Part shown: positions 34,211 through 43,814 of the stretch, one piece after another
Numbering within the stretch: position 1 is the first letter of the stretch
How the letters are laid out: each line of letters starts with the position of its first letter
Source: Hysterangium stoloniferum
Lineage: Eukaryota; Basidiomycota; Agaricomycetes; Hysterangiales; Hysterangiaceae
Assembly: GCA_015178975.1 (NCBI GenBank)
Contig: WHVD01000026.1
Span: forward strand, 434,001 to 498,000
Direction of reading: 5' to 3'
Length of the DNA stretch: 64,000 nt
Notes under the pieces: generated by a model
What the model was told of the DNA's origin: nothing
Database searches by the model: none
Seen by the model: the letters and a program-made list of their open reading frames with translations, nothing else
Made by a program: the position numbers and the translations under genes

Positions 34211-35544
34211 TACGGTGTCCCAACTGTATCAGGTCTAGAATCTGACAACGATGAGTTGAGTGCAAATGTCACCTACCAGTTCGCTAAATCCGAGCTCATT
34301 ACATAATGGATAGTTCCACACTTTAGAATTCTCGTTGACAATGGTCGACCGTCGTTTTTTGCTGCCGGCCGCCTAATATTACCGTCGTTCTCTCCACTAT
34401 CACCTCCGCCGCTGCCCACTGTCACCGTCGCCGTCGACATCGCCGCTGCCTTCTATCACTGTCGTTTTTCGTCGCTGGCCGCCCAATATAACCGTCGTTT
34501 CCTCCACTATCACCTCCGCCGCTGCTCATATCATTGCCGTTGATGTCAGATATCGTGTCTGTGCTATCCCAGCCTAGCACCCAGTACAATCGGAATCCTT
34601 CAGGATCCAATCAATACAAGCACTGCTGTGAGTAATCTTCTGCTGCCTCATATAATTATGGTTAACATTTTTCGAATAACCATTCATAGCGCCTTCTAAA
34701 GACGAAAACATAAAACAACTTCTCATTGAATACGACTGACGTGGCATTACCAACCGTAAGGTACTCAGCAAGCTACTTCTTGTAGAGCATGGGATCCAGA
34801 TGAGGTACGATTTGTATCACTCCCTAGATATTCAACCTCACTTCTTTCTTTTATTAGTGAAGCAACTATTGCTCGCCGTCGCAGGGCAGCTTGGCTTACA
34901 AGGCATGGTGCTACAATAAAGAGCCTCCTGACTACCGTGAAGCGGCCTTGTTCTTGACGAAATGGCTCAGAATCCCACAATTGAAGCCGACAAGGACCAT
35001 GGGTAGTGAAGGAAGCCATCGCTGCAGGGACTGGGGTTAACTTAACACGGTATGTGTGTGCGTTGCAGCCTACTGTATTTTTTAATAATTCTTTCTAGAA
35101 GTTTTATCAGCCTGAACAACGAGGCATAGCAGCAGATCAAAAAAAGCTGTTGCGGTTTTTGGATAAAAAGCACCATGTATAGTAGTTTATATATTTTTTA
35201 AACTTCAGCTTGAGACAGTGGAAAGTACTCATCTGTTTTATTCAAAAATGTTGAATTGCAATTACACAGTGACATCATGGGGCACTGGCATCAACAGTAC
35301 ATGATGAAGCTAACTAGCATACAGTCCTCTGCATGATTTTTCTTTCATAATTATTCACACTATAATAAATATAATCTACATTTTTATGATGCTGTAAAAC
35401 GAACTGACCAAGGATGGCTGACTCATCAACCCAACTGAAGCGCTGATTAACCTGTCAAACTCAAAATTCAAAATTCTGGTAGGTGACATTTGCACTTAAC
35501 TCATTGCTGTCAGAATCTAGACCTGATACAGTTGGGACACCGTA
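34211..35544 (+). mobile_element. Integrase-type DNA transposon relic (69-bp TIRs, 5-bp TSD)
   Basis: The ends are inverted copies of about 69 bp beginning TACGGTGTCCCAACTGTATC. ACCAG flanks both sides (34206-34210, 35545-35549) where other units have one copy. The 1334 bp interior has a coding relic at 34690-35049 and GC-rich imperfect repeats at 34340-34550 (CACTATCACCTCCGCCGCTG twice). The size is too small for an autonomous element. The 5-bp duplication and the relic's resemblance to integrase-core proteins suggest a Ginger-like group; the group is inferred. Confidence 0.7.
34690..35049 (+). pseudogene. Relic of an integrase-like transposase N-terminus
   Basis: Two exons (34690-34804 and 34858-35049) around a 53-nt GT-AG intron. 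The first reads KQLLIEYD, stop, RGITNRKVLSKLLLVEHGIQ; the second EATIARRRRAAWLTRHGATI, then with frame changes LVLDEMAQNP and VVKEAIAAGTGVNLTR. From memory this resembles the helix-turn-helix N-terminus of fungal proteins that carry a DDE integrase core. One stop and at least two indels show it is dead, and the catalytic core is absent. Confidence 0.45.
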
Positions 35545-35743
35545 ACCAGGGTGCTTAGCGTCATTAAAATTCTATCAATCCCCAATTGTATACTAGAGAG
35601 TATTTGCAACTAATGAAATATTAGAAAATTGAATTGGTTCCTGATATTCATATCAGGAACCGGAGCTTGTGTCTGTTGTTCCGTTCTAATCATTGTTTTT
35701 TTTGTTACTTCTCATGTATATATGATATATGTTTACAACACAG

Positions 35744-35842
35744 GACCACACATAATCAATCGACTGGCTCCTGAAACCCGCTCCGAAGGCATTCCCCGTT
35801 TGTAAGATTTATTCAATGCCGTCACAGCCGATCCATTGTATC
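35744..35842 (+). pseudogene. UBA2: Isolated UBA2 catalytic-cysteine exon (U5)
   Basis: 99 nt after a CAACACAG acceptor, as in U1, ending at the PIHC-I codons (CATTGTATC). Transitions distinguish it from the other copies. Confidence 0.65.
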
Positions 35843-35979
35843 ACATATATCAATTTCGTGGGGTGGGCATCGCGAAAGAGGTAAGTCTAGTGACATTTTC
35901 AATGCGAATAGCATTTTTAGTTTTATCGGAGGGCATGGTGGTCGCTTTCGGGTATTGCCCTATAGGTTCTCCAGTGTTA

Positions 35980-37587
35980 CAGTGGGTCAAAAAACTGCCC
36001 CAATGTTTGTGCATTTTAGAAAGATTGATATTGTGTGACGGAATGACATCAGCAAAATTTCTGAAAAATTCACATGATATACTAGAACATGTTGGCTATC
36101 TACCAACTTAAGAAATCATGTGATTCCAATCAAAACTCATTGCTCAATAAATCAAACAAAATAATCACTCATTGGGGCAGTTTTTTGACCCTCTATTATT
36201 TTACAATCTAATACTTTGTATGACCCCCCTTTGCCTTTAAAACTGCCTGTATCCTCCTAGGCATGCTTTCTATTAGCTTCTGGCATGCCTCTGGTGGTAT
36301 TTCAGTCCACTCCTTTGCCACCCTGTCCCATAATTCATGTACTCCTTTGGGTGGTATGTCATATTGTTGGAGTTTGGCCTTGAGGTGTTGCCAGAGGTGT
36401 TCAATGGGATTTAGATCAGGGGATTGGGCAGGCCACTTCATGGGAATGATGTTATTGTCAGAAAACCACTGGTCTGCCTTTTTTGAGGTGTGTTTTGGAT
36501 CATTGTCCTGTTGGAAGTACCACTTATCCTCAGCCATCTCCAAACTTTCAATGCTCTCCTCCACTTTCTCCTCCAAAATTTCACAATACTGCACTGCATC
36601 CATGTTCCCCTGCACCTCTATCAGCTTCCCCACCCCATTCCAGCCCATACACCCCCAAACCATCAAGTTATTCCCCCCTCCATGTTTGACAGTTGGTGTG
36701 GTGGTCCTGTCTGATACTGGTTCCCCTTGTTGCTTCCAAACATATACCTTCCCATCTGACCCAATCCTATTTATTTTTGTCTCATCAGTCCACAACACCC
36801 TCTTCCAGTCCTCCATAGTCCAATTTTCATGGTATTGGGCAAACTTTAGCTGTTGCTGACGATGAGACCCCGTGAGCATAGGGACTTTCTTCTTTGTTGC
36901 TGACCTAAAGCCAGCTTCCTTCAACACATTCCTAACAGTCTGAGGAGTGACAGAGGTAGATATGATGGAATTTATGAATTGGGTGGCTTGGACAGCATTG
37001 TCAAGCTTCCCAGAGCTGATTTGACGGATAATTGACTGTTTATCATAAGGGGAAAGCTTGGAAGGACGGCCTCCAGGATGATTTTCCTTATCCCCCTCTA
37101 GCTCCCTACTGATCCTGCCAATAGTACCCTTCCCCAGGCCAGTCCTAGCTTGAATTTGACGATGGGAATACCCCTCATTGAGGAGAGAAACAACAGAAGA
37201 ATGCTTTTCAGCAGAGATAGATTTCATAGTGGTGGTAAGGAGTCAAGGAGATGAATGAACAAGGTTCAACATGCCAAATTGATACAAATAAGGTCACATG
37301 ACATGTTGATGATACACATGACCCACTCCTACCTGATACTGGTGTGTAACATTGAAAATCAGAGAAAAGAATAGAGGGTCAAAAAACTGCCCCAATGAGT
37401 AATTATTTTGTTTGATTTATTGAGCAATGGGTTTTGATTGGAATCACATGATTTCTTAAGTTGGTAGATAGCCAACATGTTCTAGTATATCATGTGAATG
37501 TTTCAGAAATTTTGCTGATGTCATTCCTTCACACAATATCAATCTTTCTAAAATGCACAAACATTGGGGCAGTTTTTTGACCCACTG
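35980..37587 (-). mobile_element. Tc1-type transposon, full length
   Basis: 1608 bp between TA dinucleotides (35978-35979 and 37588-37589), ends CAGTGGGTCAAAAAACTGCC. TIRs are about 219 bp (35980-36198, 37370-37587). Each TIR is itself bounded by inverted copies of the same ~26 bp terminus: the outer end reads GTCAAAAAACTGCCCCAATG and the inner end CATTGGGGCAGTTTTTTGAC. It encloses one intact transposase. TIR arms are nearly identical, so the insertion is recent. Confidence 0.92.
36208..37227 (-). CDS. Tc1-family DD34E transposase, intact (339 aa)
   Basis: It cuts and pastes the surrounding element at TA sites. Residues 10-40 form a helix-turn-helix (EGYSHRQIQARTGLGKGTI), followed by a GGRPSK AT-hook-like patch (52-57) and a second helix-turn-helix up to about 105. 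The DDE triad is visible: D148 in WTDETK, D241 in QQDNDPKHTS and E276 in SPDLNPIEHLW, with exactly 34 residues between the second and third. Length is normal for Tc1. The ATG lies about 140 bp inside the right TIR. There is no stop or frameshift, so this may be an active or very recently active copy. Confidence 0.93.
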   Translation of the reverse strand: MKSISAEKHSSVVSLLNEGYSHRQIQARTGLGKGTIGRISRELEGDKENHPGGRPSKLSPYDKQSIIRQISSGKLDNAVQATQFINSIISTSVTPQTVRNVLKEAGFRSATKKKVPMLTGSHRQQQLKFAQYHENWTMEDWKRVLWTDETKINRIGSDGKVYVWKQQGEPVSDRTTTPTVKHGGGNNLMVWGCMGWNGVGKLIEVQGNMDAVQYCEILEEKVEESIESLEMAEDKWYFQQDNDPKHTSKKADQWFSDNNIIPMKWPAQSPDLNPIEHLWQHLKAKLQQYDIPPKGVHELWDRVAKEWTEIPPEACQKLIESMPRRIQAVLKAKGGHTKY

Positions 37588-37688
37588 TACGACCATGTTG
37601 CAACCCGACGGTCCCCGAGGTTATCACCTCCTATCGATGATTCAAGTCATTGTTCAAGTCTTCACATCGGAAACCATCGGCTTCCCGA

Positions 37689-38326
37689 TGCTGAGGTATG
37701 CCTTCGCGGTGATCAAACTCTGTTTACGCCCCCGTTGAAATATACTCATACTATCTGGTTAAGCTTTGATACGTCCCTTTTATTATGATGATCCGTTCTA
37801 CTCGATGTTTCACATAAGTCTAAATATACTTGTAACTCTTGGACTATTTCCTTTTCTCGTAACTCCGCTATCGGTTATCTCACGGCCTCCGAAGTAATTG
37901 TAACCTTCCCATTTCTAGTCAAGCTTATTTGTCAATACCGCTTTCCGCTCTTCTCCTAGTTAGTGTTTTTTAGATGCCTGATACTTGTATAAGAACCCAC
38001 TGTAGTTGTAGTTACTAGGCAATCAGAATATCTACTCAGAATACCCTCTTACATCTATAGAGGTCTCATACTAAGTACTCCACTATCCGCCTTCACGTGC
38101 ACTTGCCCACTCTCGGTCCCCGACCTCTTGGCCCGACACTCGACTTATCCCTCGTTTCCGATCAGTAGTTTCACCGAGAGGTATTCGTTAGGACTAGTCT
38201 TTGCCTGCCTGAAATTTAAGGACACCCGACAGTTAACTGCAAGGGCGCAGCACATAAGCTGAAGCCAAGTCCTTCCGATTGGTCCCCATCGGCCCACTGA
38301 CACTAGTCAGTTTTTAGTTCTTAACA
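37689..38326 (+). mobile_element. LTR R3, left edge of block C
   Basis: Homologue of R1: starts TGCTGAGGTATGCCTTCG, ends TTCTTAACA, with GCAGCACATAAGCTGAAGCC near 38248. It is followed by the same DIRS flank as R1. The left flank (37590-37688) is different sequence, so the duplication breakpoint is at or near this LTR. Confidence 0.55.
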
Positions 38327-38336
38327 TCCAGCCCCC

Positions 38337-38850
38337 TTATGACCACTCAATTCTTGACTGCTCGTACTCTGACAATGGTGGTGGCCAACCCTGAGCTATG
38401 TCCCATGCCCTAACTGCTGATAGGTATTTCTGCGTGACACCAACTGAAACAGTTTCGAAAGCCGTCCCAGTAGTCAGCTCCTCACCAAGCCATGACACGT
38501 CTGCTGCTGCCCAGAGGGCAAATGAATGTAATACCGGGAAGGACACTGGTAGCCTGTCTGTTTCCGCTACAGAGAAGATATCACAAAATAAGTGGAACTT
38601 GTGAAGACCCAAACCGTAGCCATTCGTGTCCCGCAGTGATGCTTCAGACGCTACAGAAGTGAGAAACTGCAGGACCGGGTGCTGCACTGTGGATGGTGGT
38701 GGCGTGTTGACCCCTCTCCACCTGAACAACCTCTCCTTCGCTTTACACTGAGGTCTCAGTACTGATGATGCTAGGTGTAATGGACTGGTCGGTAGTGTTT
38801 GCAATGATGAGGCAAATGGTGCTGATGCCCTTGCTGGTGCTACAATGACT
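38337..38850 (-). pseudogene. DIRS-like tyrosine recombinase, N-terminal part only (block C)
   Basis: Same segment as 8323-8850 with mostly transition differences; it is cut by LTR R3 before the catalytic domain. Confidence 0.55.
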
Positions 38851-39720
38851 GGATCCGATGTCGCAAGTGAATGGGAATATCGATTGTGGCCTGGGTTTGG
38901 ACTCTTGGGAAGCCTTTGAGGAACTTGGCAATGTGACCCCAGGAGAGGGCATCTGCAATGTTCTCCCTTGATGGTACAAATTCGGCTCTCAGTTGTATTC
39001 GATTCATGGCTAACAGTTTGTAAACCTCTTTAAGATTTTGTTTGTCTCCTTGTTGTGAGACTGGCCCTTGTTCAATATGGTCACTACGCCCATGTTGTCC
39101 GAACGCACCCAGAAAACAGATTCTGAAGGATTGCGCTGGTGTATCACACCCAATTGTAATGCCATCCCAACTCCACAACCACAGCCTCTGCCCAGCCAAT
39201 GTCACACTGGCGATATGGGCCCACCTCAAAGCCGGGGGCCCACTTCCACACTACCCATTGAGTGCCAATTACCATGCCCAATCCAAAGGATGTGCTGGCA
39301 TCTCCCCACCACCCTATGTCGATGGGCTTGGCTGAAGCTATGGGCAGTTCGTTCAGTAACGGCTGCAATATGAAGCGCACCCATGACATGTCTGCCTGCA
39401 GTGCTGGGCTTGGGGGAAATGATGCTCTCTGCGATATGAATCCACCTGAAAATAAGGTAATGGAGTGTAGGAATGGTTTTATCCATGGAAAGATGGATGC
39501 AATGTGGACCAACTTCCCATGAAGTTTATCCACCTCGGTCACTGAGAATCAGCTCTCCTCCTGAGCCCATCGCCCAACTAGCTTCAACGTTGCCTCAAGT
39601 TTTTCTTTCGGCACAGCAACAGTCTTGGCATCCAAGTTCCACACAAAGCTGATATATTTCTGTATTGGCGAAAAAGGTCTTGTTTTGCTCTTGCTCCATG
39701 GTACACCGAAATGTGCAGTC
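38851..39720 (-). pseudogene. DIRS-like RT thumb and RNase H (block C)
   Basis: RNase H motifs: GWWGDASTSFGLGMVIG, then VFWVCSDN-type region in another frame, then EFVPSRENIADALS. The piece next to 39720 completes the RT: read through the gypsy insertion after removing one CAGTC, the frame continues from DDFIALT into FGVPWSKSKTRPFSPI, the usual DIRS RT continuation. Stops and a 9-nt deletion near 39160 show decay. Confidence 0.65.
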
Positions 39721-40527
39721 TGTTAGGATACGTACAGGGCAGGTCTCCAGAGAAACCCACGGAATATCCGGTAGGACTTGGCTTCAGCTTATAGGCTGCA
39801 CCCTCGCTAGTTTGTGCTGTCCAATTTCAGATGGGCAGATGGGAATCCCGGGGAGTCTGGGTGGGGGTCGTGGGTCGAGGGGTCATAGGTCAGAGGTCGT
39901 GGGTCATGAGTCAAGATAGGTGAGAGAGATAGATGCACCGGAGCCTGTGGGCTCTGACTAGTGTGAGCAGTGTAATTCAAGTAGGGGTTTAAAGCGGAAA
40001 ATGTATTAGATCACTGGGGGGGAATCTAAGCCGATTTTCTGACTGGATTACATCTGCCAGTTTAAATGGACTGTGGAGTGAATGTCATACTGAATCCAGT
40101 AATGATGAAACGAAATGAGCAAAACATAAAACGGGAATAGTAAACACCAATTTGGTGTTAGGATTGGGACGGAATGGAGTGGAGTCTGAATTGTGACAAA
40201 TCATAAACCATAATGGGAAATGGAGTGGGAGCGGAGTCCGAATTGTGACAGGTCATTTGACTAAAACGGGAACGGGGCTCTGTTAGAGAGGTGATGGGTT
40301 TTACAAGTGGGGTCCAGTGACTGACGCATGGGATGAGGTCGGATATAGACAGAGATGGAGTCCAGTGGGTTTTCTGGTGACTGAAACACAACATAACGAA
40401 GACGAACGTAGACAAGTCTGACGTACAGAGTCTGGCGGGAATTCCGGTAAACTGATAATGGGTGTGTATAGGGCATGGGTGCATATAAGTTAGTGCCCGG
40501 AGCCCAGCAGGATTTCTGGTTGTAGCA
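39721..40527 (-). mobile_element. Gypsy C 3' LTR (807 bp)
   Basis: TGTTAGGATACG ... TTGTAGCA (terminal AACA mutated to AGCA). Shares with the 55832 LTR a deletion in GGATTACATCTGCC, where 5' LTRs read GGATTGTATGTACAACATC. Confidence 0.85.
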
Positions 40528-40540
40528 GTACCCTCCCTTT
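40528..40540 (-). other. Polypurine tract of gypsy C
   Basis: On the minus strand AAAGGGAGGGTAC immediately precedes the 3' LTR, where plus-strand DNA synthesis is primed. The same tract sits at 56638-56650. Confidence 0.7.
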
Positions 40541-40737
40541 ATGCCGAAGTCCCAAAGAGGCTCTAGACCTCGATAAGGTTCTTGTTGGCTACGCACATGT
40601 GTCAAAAGTCATGTCAGTTACACGTATGTGTCAGGGAGTCATGTGATCTGGAAGGTAAGGTTCAAACGTGACGAGCCTATATATAAATTTGAAAAAATAG
40701 AAATTTCTTCTTTTTTATTACCCCCATCTTCAACTTA

Positions 40738-41683
40738 ATGGGACCAAAACCAATGCCGCGCAGAGCAATGCTGACTGCCGGGCCTTCCACGGACAATCTT
40801 CATTGGGCACCACTGACTGCTGCCCAAATTTTGGCGCAGCAGGAGGAGCAATGACGACAACGGGAGGAGGCCAAAAAAGAAGCCAGGGAGGTTGAGGAGG
40901 CCCTGGATAGGGAGTACCAGGCGGCTTTGGCCGTGGAGAAAGTGGCAGAGGAGAAGAGGAAGAGGGATGAGGAAGAGGCTGCACGGGTTGCCACAGAGAA
41001 AGCCTGGGCGGCTGCAGAGAGGGCCACAGTAGTTGCGGGCAAGGTAAGTCCCTGTTCAACTTGTCATTTTTTTTTTTAACTTGGCATTTTCAGTGCAAGG
41101 TGACAGAAGTTGAGTCCGAGTCCGAGGGGGAGCCGGAGAGCCCCCGAAAGGTAAGCCTCGGGTCTGTGGGAGCTTCCGGGGAACTAACCATATCAACAGA
41201 AAGCAAGGAAGGCAGCACCAGTCTATCTTCTGATGCGGAACAATCCGTGGTGTTCCAGTTGCAATGACCAGAACACAGAATGCAATTGAAAGTCCAGGCA
41301 GGGACTGGGGTGCTACCAATGCATGCACCTCAAGGCGAGGTGCTCGCTCGTCCATGAGCAACCCACGGGACGTTAGCGGGACAGACTGGTTGTCCAGGTT
41401 GGACAACATATTGGGGGGGATCGCCGAGGGCATAGAGGCCCAGAACAAGTTGCTCCGAAGAAGCAACAAGGTCCAAGTTGTGGTGGCGAATGAGCTCCGT
41501 GGGCTCCGCTTGGAATTTTGGAAGTTCCTAGCAGAGTTTGGCAGATATATCTATCAGGAGCCACAAGCCGGGAGTTCTGAGGATGCCGGGTTGGATGAGG
41601 ACGGGGTGCCCACGGAGGTAGTGGAGCTTCCTCAGGAGATGGCTGAGGTTGGGCAGAAGCATAGCCCCATAAATGTAGATTGA
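40738..41683 (+). pseudogene. Gypsy antisense gene, copy C (premature stops)
   Basis: Same gene as 56848. The ATG is at 40738 and a TATATATAAA box lies about 60 bp upstream. Exon 1 has a TGA near 40853 (CGA in copy D). Intron 1 is 50 nt here against 54 in copy D, so the frame is kept only if it is spliced. Intron 2 is 49 nt in both. The Zn cluster has TGA after the third Cys, and TAG follows the cluster after the 14-nt deletion. The C-terminal segment WKFLAEFGRYIYQEP and VELPQEMAEVGQKHS is still readable in another frame. Confidence 0.65.
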
Positions 41684-41873
41684 ATAATATAAAGGATTAA
41701 TAATTTTTTGAAAATGAAAATAAGGTGTGAAAAACATAAGAAATCAAAGTCTGCGGGAAAACCGCTTAAGGACTTGAAAAACATGTCAGAACCTGTAAAA
41801 GCAAAGAGAGACATAGGGTGATAGGGAATAATGAAAATGAGTCCAAATGTAATACAGGGTCTGTGGAGTGCGG

Positions 41874-43019
41874 TCAGAGAGACGATAGTGGTCCAGGTTT
41901 GAGTGGGTAAGCTGTATGAAAGTCAGTAACAATTTCCATGGCATTACCGAGTTCTGTGGCCAAAATCCATGAGGTTTCTTCATCGGTGCCCTCATAACCT
42001 GCCCACTTGACCAAGTAAAGCAGTTTACAAGTGCATCGACGCTTGTCAATTTTTGAATCTAAAATTTGCGAGATTTCAAACTCGGGTTCTCCGTCAATAA
42101 TGACTGGAGGGGGCGGAGATTGCACGTGATCCGGGATAGTGTTAGCTGTACAAGGTTCTAACATAGAAACATGAAATACCGGGTGTACTGTACACATGCT
42201 ATCCAGAAGCCATAGAGTCCAAGAGACTGAACCTACTTGTGTGATAATTTCAAACAGACCTAAATATTTTTCAGCAAGCTTTTTTGATGGATGGGTAGTC
42301 CAGAAGAATTGAGCTTTGACAAAAACACGATCGCCAGTCTTGAAGTTGGGGGGCGGGATCTGGTGTTTGTCCGCTGAATGTTGGTATTGCTTTTGGGCGG
42401 ACATTATTGCAGTCCAGAGTTCCTTGTGGAGCTCGTGGAGGTCCGCAGTGAACTCTTGAGCACGAGCAGAGGTGAGATTTCATTCTAGATGTACTGTAAT
42501 ATTTGGATTATATCCTTTATTTGCAAAGAACGGGGAAACACCAGTAGTGGCCGAAGGTGCATTGTTGTAAGCAAACTCTGCAAGTGGTAACAAGGATTTC
42601 CAATTGTCCTGTTGGTAATTGCAATATACGCGGAGATATTGTTCCAATGTCTGATTGACGTGTTCGGTTTGTCCATCACCTTCTGGGTGATGTCCAGATG
42701 TGAAATGTAATGTCATGTCCAAGGATTTCCTGAGGGATCTAAAGAAGTGAGATACGAAATCTGATCCTCGATCAGAAGTCACGTGGGATGGAACTCCGTG
42801 CTTGGAAAATACATGGATAATGAAAAGTTCCGCTAACTGCATAGACGTAATGTATCATAAGTAGGGATGAATATACCTTGTTTTGAGAATCTGTCAACAA
42901 TGACTAGAAATGGGGGAAAAGCCTTCAGAATCCGGTAGGTGTTCAATGAAATCCATAGAGATAGAATTCCACAGATGTTCTGGTACCGGGAGTTGTTTCA
43001 AAAGGCCGTATGGCTTGTG
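41874..43019 (-). pseudogene. Gypsy C integrase core and chromodomain
   Basis: [11 protein letters not shown] near 42960 (first Asp), TSDRGSDFVSHFF (second Asp) and HHPEGDGQTEHVNQ (Glu) at 42480-42842. The region 41874-42404 has a GPY/F-type part (LAEKYLGLFEII), then EFEISQILDSKIDK and LVKWAGYEGTDEETSW, the chromodomain with its aromatic cage Trp. Stops occur at the HLE end (near 42480) and near 42845. Confidence 0.75.
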
Positions 43020-43814
43020 TCACTGAGATTTCGAGTGGGGACAAGTAGTACAAGATTTACAATAGTGCTTAACGAATCCATGGAGTCTGGGCCAAGTGTA
43101 TTCTCTTCTTATTAATGATAGAGTTTTGTTGTACCTGAAATGTCCTGAGAGTGGATGATCATGTTTGTACTGAAGGATCCTGAGGTGGAGGCCGTTGGAG
43201 TCTGGTACATAGATTTGATCATCAAGTCTAATGAAACCATGCTGATTAAGAGACCACTGGGGTTGATCGGGGTCTACAGGATTGTCAAGGTGAGCTTTAG
43301 TTATTGGGTCTAGCGGAATTGCTGATAGAATATCTTGATGTAACTTCTCAATATCCATAATGATAATTCCATGGACAATGGGATTGATGAGGAAAGTTGC
43401 GTGGACTGATGCGGTAAGTTGTTGATTCGTGAAAATAGGTTTCAGGTTGTGCAGGTTTACCATGGCATAGTCGTTGCTCCCCTCTTTAGGATAGACATCC
43501 CATCATCTAGTTAAAGTGTTGGGTTTGCCGCTGAGATGGCCGGGTCAAAAACGGATGATCATGTTGAAAGCAGATAGATATTCAGACCAGCGGGCCTGCC
43601 GGTTGGTCAAAGGTTTTGTGGTAGAAAAGTATTCCAGGTTTTTGTGATCTGTTACAACATCAATAAGAGTTCCCGAGCCTTCCAAATAGTGTCACTACGT
43701 GTTGAAAGCTGACAAGATTGCCAGGAGTTCCTTATCATGAACGTCGTAGTTGAGCTCTGCTCTGGTAAAAGTCTGGGACAGAAAAGCCATGGGGTGGACT
43801 TCTCCATTGGAGTC
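43020..43814 (-). pseudogene. Gypsy C RNase H and integrase zinc domain
   Basis: 43020-43463 includes HDHPLSGHFRYNKTLSL and HYCKSCTTCPHSKSQ (HHCC). 43652-43814 continues RNase H after a TAG at the end of LDYALGAILSI. Homologous to 13744-14591. Confidence 0.7.

Larger units (their letters stand above)
32103..35890. repeat. Tandem unit U5, with a transposon relic inside
   Basis: Starts mid-unit after the palindrome, carries the Pro/Ser ORF (33505-34025), the 34211-35544 insertion and the catalytic-Cys exon (35744-35842), then diverges near 35890. No gene found in 32103-33500. Confidence 0.65.

Noticed and set aside
36263-36859. 198-codon plus-strand ORF
   Set aside because: Shadow of the Tc1 transposase.
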